DNA of 10,077 bases from JAUSIK01 sp964362915 (lineage in GTDB: Archaea; Nanobdellota; Nanobdellia; Pacearchaeales; GW2011-AR1), in contig CAYIGH010000036.1 in NCBI GenBank assembly GCA_964362915.1, positions 1-10,077 of the forward strand. The letters are read 5' to 3'. The number at the start of each line of letters is the position of its first letter. The first letter of the stretch is position 1. A model generated the notes under the pieces. That model was not told where the DNA came from and made no database searches. It was given only the letters and a program-made list of their open reading frames with translations. The position numbers and the translations under genes were made by a program. Shown piece by piece: positions 6,501-10,077 of this stretch.

Positions 6501-7780
6501 CAAATACACTTTCATTCTTTAATAGAGGTTTATCTGGAAATGTCATAATTGATGCAATTGTTACAAGAACTAAGACAGTAATAACATCACTAACTCAACC
6601 AATTAATCTAATTGCCAATTTAATTAGGAATTTATTCGGATTCAGGACATTGACAGGAAATATTGCAATAACTACAGTTGCTGGTAGATCTTTCGGGATA
6701 ACAACAAACATATTCCAATTAATTGACCTTGACGGAATAGCTAATAGAGTTTATACAGTTGTTAGAAATCCTGTTGCAGTTTTAGATATAGATAATATAT
6801 TTGAAAAGAAGTCTTTCTTCTTTAGATTAATTGAGGCGTTGTTGAGGATAATTGGAATAGGAAGAGGTCCTGCAGAGCCAGAGCCAGAGCCGACCCCTAC
6901 GCCTACTCCAACTCCAACGCCTTCAGGCGGAGCTGGCGGAAGTGGAGGGAGTGGAGGAAGTGGAAGCGTGGTTACTGGACCTGATGCTGTGCCTAACATA
7001 ATTTTAGAGCCGCCAGAACTTAGTATTTTTGTTGTTTCAGGAGTTGAAGAAATAAGAAAAATAAAGATTGTTAATTTAGATAGAAGAAGCATAGTGCTTA
7101 ATGTTGAGATTGCTGGAAAAGGACTTGAAGATGTTTTGAGCTTAGACAAGAGCATAACATTAAAACCAGGAGAAGAAAAATTAATTGATTTAAAGATTAA
7201 TGCCAAAAATACAGGACTCTTAACAGGCAAGATAATATTTAAGTCAGGAAATTATGCTAATGAAGTTCTTATTGTGATAAATGCCAGAAGCGAGAATTTC
7301 TTATTTGACATTTCTATTGATATTCTTGATGAGTTTAAAATATTAGGTTCAGGTGAGAAACTATTGGCACAGATAAGTCTTTTGCAAATAGGGCCTCTAG
7401 AAAGAGTTGATGTAACTGCAAATTATGTTATAAAAGACTTTTTTGGAGATGTTTATCTGGAAGGGAGCGAGACTTTTTATGTGGCCGGACAAAAGGAATA
7501 TGTTAAAGAATTTTCTACTTTAGACTTGCCGCCTGGCAAATATATTGTTGGATTAGAGATAATTTATCCTGGAGATTTTGCCACATCTAGTTCACAATTT
7601 GAAATAAAAAAGAAGGCGACTAATAGAGGCTTGTTTATAATTATTTTTGCAGGAATAGTTTTAATAATTATTTTAGCATCAATATTTATTTTATTTATGA
7701 GGATTAATTTAGCTAAGAAAAGAAGGTTAATCTTAAATCTTATTAAGGAAAAATATAAAATCAAGGGAAAGGTTTATTAA
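3576..7780 (+). CDS. Giant repeat-containing surface protein, interrupted only by an assembly gap
   Basis: This is one gene that contains a 100-N gap at 5983-6082. The reading frame differs on the two sides only because 100 is not a multiple of three. Overlapping the identical 55-bp sequences that flank the gap joins them in frame and gives at least 1,349 residues. Layout in joined numbering: membrane anchor or signal at 8-29; charged region 40-185; jelly-roll-like domain about 188-332 (from FFENFESGNLNNW to NLWIDNINVSYTL, MAM/LamG-like); Ig-like domain about 337-434 (PSVFLLSPANGS...); array of 20-residue repeats from about 446; Pro/Gly linker (EPEPEP, TPTPTPTPTP, then GGAGGSGGSGGSG); two beta-sandwich domains; TM helix 1301-1323; and a basic cytosolic tail. 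Sequons are dense in the jelly-roll and Ig parts. I infer a cell-surface stalk or adhesin. It is translated from the Shine-Dalgarno at 3559-3563. Confidence 0.85.
5136..5190 (+). repeat. Exact 55-bp repeat, copy 1
   Basis: Identical to 5928-5982 and 6083-6137. It encodes LIPINIAQNLNVLNIVNK plus one base. It is preceded by g and followed by t, while copy 2 is preceded by a and copy 3 is followed by c. The match is therefore bounded by mismatches on both sides, as expected for an unresolved node in a k=55 assembly graph. Confidence 0.97.
5565..5654 (+). repeat. Exact 90-bp repeat, copy 1
   Basis: Identical to 6512-6601. It lies in the part of the array that encodes SFFNRGLSGNVIIDAIVTR and the following unit. 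The identity extends through synonymous positions, so the duplication is recent or maintained by gene conversion. Confidence 0.95.
5928..5982 (+). repeat. Exact 55-bp repeat, copy 2 (left flank of gap)
   Basis: Identical to 5136-5190 and to 6083-6137. It ends exactly where the run of N begins. It is in the same codon register as copy 1 and starts 792 bp (264 codons) after it. Confidence 0.97.
5983..6082. other. Assembly gap of 100 N
   Basis: A run of exactly 100 N, a conventional scaffold placeholder rather than a measured length. The bases on both sides are the same 55-bp sequence. The true structure may be a simple 55-bp overlap (no missing DNA) or one or more extra 792-bp repeat units. 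Any residues or stops called across it are artefacts. Confidence 0.99.
6083..6137 (+). repeat. Exact 55-bp repeat, copy 3 (right flank of gap)
   Basis: Starts at the first base after the gap and matches copies 1 and 2 exactly. The following base (c6138) differs from that of copy 1 (t5191). This gives two distinct exits from the same sequence in the assembly graph. Confidence 0.97.
6512..6601 (+). repeat. Exact 90-bp repeat, copy 2
   Basis: Identical to 5565-5654 and part of the second superblock of the surface-protein repeat array. Both copies are in the same reading frame relative to the encoded repeats. Confidence 0.95.
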
Positions 7781-7801
7781 TTATTAAGTCGCTTTTTATC
7801 T

Positions 7802-9004
7802 ATGAGAAGAGTAAATTTGTTGGTTTTTCTTATTTTAACTTTTATAATTTTATTAATTTTAAAAGCAGCGATATCCTCTTCGCAAGTTAGTGGATATGTT
7901 GTGAAAAAAGATTTTGAAGTAGACAGTTTATTTTTAAAAGTTTCTCTGAAACAAGATAAAATTACTGAGAGAACTATTACAATAAAAAGCAAAGATGGAG
8001 GGGAGTTCCATGTTAATATAGAGGGCATTCAGGGAATTTCTCTTAGTGAGAATAATTTCTTTTTAGGGTCTAATGGGGGAAAAAATATAATTGTCAAATT
8101 TGATTCTGGAGGCATAAAGCCTGGCGCATATATTGGTTCTCTTGAGATAAAGAGCCCTAAAGATTTTGTTAAACTGCCTATTGTTTTTGAAATAGAATCA
8201 CGAGATGTTTTTTTTGATGCAGATGTAAATATTCCTATTGCTTATTCTATTGTCGCTCCAGAAACCAGTATAGTGGCTCAGATTAAAATCTTTAATGTAG
8301 CTAGAATTGAATCAGTTTTAGTAGATATAGAATACTATATTAGGAACATAGATGACGGAGGGATTTTAATTTCTGAAAGTGAGAGTGTGACAATTAACAG
8401 GGATAATTCTCTAATCACAAAAACATTGCCCATTCCAAAAGAAGTGAAAGAAGGAAGCTATATTGTTATAGTTATCATAAGATATAAATCTTCTGTTGGG
8501 GTTTCTAGCCAGTTTGTTAATATTGCAGATGTGAAACTAAGCGAAACGCCTAATTTTGAATTTGATTCCAAATTTGCAATAATTTCAGTAATTATACTTA
8601 TTGTCTTTTTGAGCATCTTCTTTTTCTTTTTTTATTTAATTCGTGATAGAGACAAACTATTCTTGGCGTTAAGAAAATACAATACTGAAGAATTAAAAAG
8701 ACATAGAGAACTTTTATTAGACCAGCAGAGATTATTTAAAAGAAGAAAGAACTATAAATCTACTAAAGAAATCAAAAAAGAAGTTAAACAAAAGATACGT
8801 GAATTAAAAGCTAAGCAAAAAAACAGAGTTAGAATATTTAAAAAATTAAAGAATGTAGGCAATATCAGAGAGATGAATGATTTATTAAAAAAATGGAAGG
8901 AAAAAGGATATAATACCTTATTATTAGAATCTAAACTTAAGGGGCTTAATGCTAATGAAATGAGAGGGTTGCTTCGCGGGTGGAAGGCTAAGGGCTATGA
9001 ATAA
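7802..9004 (+). CDS. Membrane protein with two extracellular beta domains and a helical cytosolic tail
   Basis: This 400-residue protein has a basic start and a signal or anchor helix (about 5-24). A first beta-sandwich (about 38-131) resembles NEW3/Ig-like domains of archaeal envelope proteins. A second (about 137-243) is clearly related to the membrane-proximal domain of the giant protein upstream: shared order F-D-x-x-(V/I), AQI-x-(I/L), V-D/L-V-D, Y-x-I-x-(D/N), S-E-(S/T), a G-(S/K)-Y-I-V strand and SSQF. A TM helix follows at about 258-280, then a 120-residue Lys/Arg/Glu-rich tail. The tail ends with two similar helical motifs, LLKKWKEKGY (361-370) and LLRGWKAKGY (390-399). It starts 21 bp after the giant gene, with no clear Shine-Dalgarno; a TATA-like run near 7751-7760 may give it its own promoter. 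It is likely a partner of the giant protein. Confidence 0.87.
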   Translation: MRRVNLLVFLILTFIILLILKAAISSSQVSGYVVKKDFEVDSLFLKVSLKQDKITERTITIKSKDGGEFHVNIEGIQGISLSENNFFLGSNGGKNIIVKFDSGGIKPGAYIGSLEIKSPKDFVKLPIVFEIESRDVFFDADVNIPIAYSIVAPETSIVAQIKIFNVARIESVLVDIEYYIRNIDDGGILISESESVTINRDNSLITKTLPIPKEVKEGSYIVIVIIRYKSSVGVSSQFVNIADVKLSETPNFEFDSKFAIISVIILIVFLSIFFFFFYLIRDRDKLFLALRKYNTEELKRHRELLLDQQRLFKRRKNYKSTKEIKKEVKQKIRELKAKQKNRVRIFKKLKNVGNIREMNDLLKKWKEKGYNTLLLESKLKGLNANEMRGLLRGWKAKGYE

Positions 9005-9008
9005 ATCG

Positions 9009-9023
9009 AAGAATATAAAAATA
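9009..9023 (+). promoter_or_regulatory. TATA-like box for the coiled-coil gene
   Basis: The run aatataaaaatatg lies just after the stop of the preceding gene and about 50 bp before ATG 9071. It would start transcription near 9042. The leader holds only weak purine-rich sequence (gataaaaagagac) in front of the start. Read-through from upstream is equally possible. Confidence 0.35.
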
Positions 9024-9070
9024 TGAATTATTGTAGTAATGTATGATGAGGATAAAAAGAGACAAAAAAG

Positions 9071-9955
9071 ATGGCAGGACATAATGTATCTAAGCTAAAG
9101 AAGGAGTTTAGTGAATTTGCAAGAAAGATTGAAGAATTAGAATTATTAAGAAAGGAATTGAATGCCTTAGACACTAAAGGATTTGAATCTGAAGAAAGGG
9201 TTATTAGAGCAAAATTAAAGAATGTTAATGCTATTCCTGAAATAAGAAAAGAGATTAATGCCTTGAAAAATGAAATTTCCAGAAGAAAGAAAAGAAAAAC
9301 TGTTTTTGTGAAAAGAAAAGTTAATGTTGGAATAATAAAGGAAAATAGTGGATTGAAGAGGAAAATTGCAGAATTAGAGAAATTAATAAATAAGAAAAGA
9401 AAAATCTCTGTCAAGAAGCAATTATCAAAGGGAGAGATAGAATTTGTAAAAGATATTCCTAAATTAGAGACAAAACTTAACGAATTGAGAAGGGCATTTG
9501 AGGAGCATATGAAAAGCTCTAAGATGAGGATTGATTCTGGTGTTGGAGTATTGGTTGATGCGAAGTTTGGAGATTTCATCGCCACTATTAAGTCTGAATT
9601 GACTCAAAGACTAAAGGAAAAAGAGCTTTTAATAGATCAGCAGTTAAAGACAGATTTAGAATCTAGAGAAAAAGTATTTGCTAGAGAATATGCAAATCTT
9701 GTTAAAGAACTTCATGACAGATATAAAAATGAGGTTAATAATGAACTTAAAAGAGAGGTTAGAACAAGATTTGAAGAGAAGCTGCAGAATAGGCTTAATA
9801 ACGAAAAGAATAAAATTGTTAAATTACTTATTAAAGAAAATCTTAGAAGATTGCATTTTGAAAAGCAAAACATTATTAATGAATTAGAGGGGCGTTATGA
9901 TAATAAAGAAAAAAGACTAATAGATAGTTTTAAAAGAAAAAGAAGAGAATCTTAA
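9071..9955 (+). CDS. Soluble coiled-coil protein, frameshifted near its 3' end
   Basis: The frame gives 294 residues, nearly all charged helix with heptad-like leucine/isoleucine spacing: coiled coils at about 5-70, 90-150 and 175-290. A short less charged link lies at about 153-173 (RIDSGVGVLVDAKFGDFIAT). There is no signal peptide or TM helix, so it is cytosolic. It follows the two membrane proteins in the same direction and may bind their basic or helical tails. The TAA at 9953 looks premature: in the +1 frame from about 9924 the coiled coil continues without a stop (KEKEENLKKDFSQKKAEL, then GDKISDLEEKEIN) up to the mobile-element edge at about 10027. Removing one T from TTTT at 9928-9931 would join the frames. 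It could be an indel error, a true mutation in a gene already broken by the insertion, or programmed shifting. I recognise no specific family. Confidence 0.78.
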   Translation: MAGHNVSKLKKEFSEFARKIEELELLRKELNALDTKGFESEERVIRAKLKNVNAIPEIRKEINALKNEISRRKKRKTVFVKRKVNVGIIKENSGLKRKIAELEKLINKKRKISVKKQLSKGEIEFVKDIPKLETKLNELRRAFEEHMKSSKMRIDSGVGVLVDAKFGDFIATIKSELTQRLKEKELLIDQQLKTDLESREKVFAREYANLVKELHDRYKNEVNNELKREVRTRFEEKLQNRLNNEKNKIVKLLIKENLRRLHFEKQNIINELEGRYDNKEKRLIDSFKRKRRES

Positions 9956-10046
9956 AAAGGATTTTTCTCAGAAAAAGGCCGAGTTAGGGGATAAGATTAG
10001 TGATTTAGAAGAAAAAGAGATTAATATGACATCCTCCGCACCCTAA
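9924..10046 (+). pseudogene. Out-of-frame continuation of the coiled-coil gene, ending in mobile-element sequence
   Basis: This frame continues the coiled-coil composition of the preceding gene for about 34 codons, up to the sequence atgacatcctcc. It then ends at TAA 10044 inside the probable insertion-sequence end. No ribosome site suggests an independent start. The best reading is the displaced 3' part of the 9071 gene, cut off from its natural end by the insertion. Confidence 0.55.
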
Positions 10047-10077
10047 AGGTTTGTCCTTCGGACAAATCTGCCTACGG
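10027..10077 (-). mobile_element. Probable right end of an IS200/IS605-family (TnpB-type) element, cut by window edge
   Basis: On the minus strand the window ends with ...CCTTTAGGGTGCGGAGGATGTCA. The GGAGGATGTCA terminus after a GC-rich stretch is what I associate with the 3' ends of tnpB-carrying IS200/IS605 elements, where this part also forms the end of the guide-like RNA. A 7-bp hairpin lies just inside (tttgtcc/ggacaaa, 10050-10066, loop ttc), as expected for the subterminal structures these elements use for single-strand transposition. The element body, with tnpB on the minus strand, would lie to the right of the window. The exact junction is not certain. The abrupt change from AT-rich coding DNA supports a boundary near 10027. 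Confidence 0.6.

Larger units (their letters stand above)
4911..6810 (+). repeat. Array of 20-residue (60-bp) protein repeats
   Basis: A 'hydrophobic-x-Q-N-L/I-x-I' core recurs with a spacing of 20 residues. Before the gap the Q (or equivalent G) falls at residues 488, 508, 528, 548, 570, 590, 610, 630, 652, 672, 692, 712, 732, 752, 772 and 792, with two 22-residue exceptions. Many units also carry Arg or Lys just before the core and at the end of the unit. Larger units are nested above this: an 82-residue pair beginning IQQFIITPIANTLS, and a superblock of about 264 residues present before and after the gap. The regular alternation and lack of Cys suggest a beta-solenoid or similar stalk; this is inference. 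Confidence 0.8.

Noticed and set aside
5100..6700. Regularly spaced repeats, which might suggest a CRISPR array
   Set aside because: The repeats have no unique spacers, diverge gradually, keep a reading frame throughout and encode a regular 20-residue protein repeat.
6751..7230. Minus-strand frame rich in Gly/Val/Pro
   Set aside because: This is the reverse of the Pro/Gly linker and beta domain of the surface protein, and its composition is explained by that.
9028..9585. Minus-strand 185-codon frame
   Set aside because: It is antisense to the coiled-coil gene. The Phe/Leu/Ser-rich product is what Lys/Glu-rich codons give when read backwards.
1..10077. tRNA, rRNA or riboswitch genes
   Set aside because: I looked for tRNA-like T-loops and for GC-rich structured stretches. 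Outside the hairpin cluster at 2468-2572 and the element end at 10027-10077, nothing resembled them.

Overview
The window looks like a piece of a draft genome from a DPANN-type archaeon (Woesearchaeota/Pacearchaeota-like; this is inference). It is strongly AT-rich. Several genes have an archaeal TATA box about 26 bp upstream of the start codon, as expected for leaderless mRNAs. The proteins are typical of small-genome archaea: a VapBC pair with a DUF217-type antitoxin, a tiny zinc-ribbon protein, and large N-glycosylation-rich surface proteins with Ig-like domains. A 100-N scaffold gap (5983-6082) indicates metagenomic or draft origin.

Left part (1-1506, all minus strand): a 141-aa two-helix membrane protein, a 48-aa membrane miniprotein, an 83-aa PLDc_N-type membrane protein, and a ZIP-family metal transporter cut by the left edge. 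The first two look co-transcribed. The last two each have their own leaderless-type promoter. Plus-strand gene 1652-2320 diverges from this group and encodes a membrane-anchored, sequon-rich secreted protein. It converges on vapBC (minus, 2606-3245), and the space between holds a cluster of hairpins sharing TCAAGA/TCTTGA arms.

Right part (3416-9955, all plus strand): a 52-aa zinc-ribbon protein ends one base before a giant surface protein (3576-7780). The giant has an N-terminal membrane anchor, a jelly-roll-like domain, an Ig-like domain, a long array of 20-residue repeats, a Pro/Gly-rich linker, two beta-sandwich domains, a membrane helix and a basic cytosolic tail. The next gene (7802-9004) encodes a smaller membrane protein that shares the membrane-proximal beta domain and carries a long helical cytosolic tail. 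The third (9071-9955) encodes a soluble coiled-coil protein. I infer that the three form an envelope-spanning assembly: outer stalk, membrane partner, cytosolic coiled coil.

Two defects matter for annotation. The giant gene appears split only because the assembler could not resolve an exact 55-bp repeat. Joining the two copies of that repeat restores one frame of at least 1,349 codons, and the 792-bp unit between copies may be collapsed. The coiled-coil gene is frameshifted at about 9928-9931, and its continuation runs into what looks like the right end of an IS200/IS605 (TnpB-type) element at the window edge.
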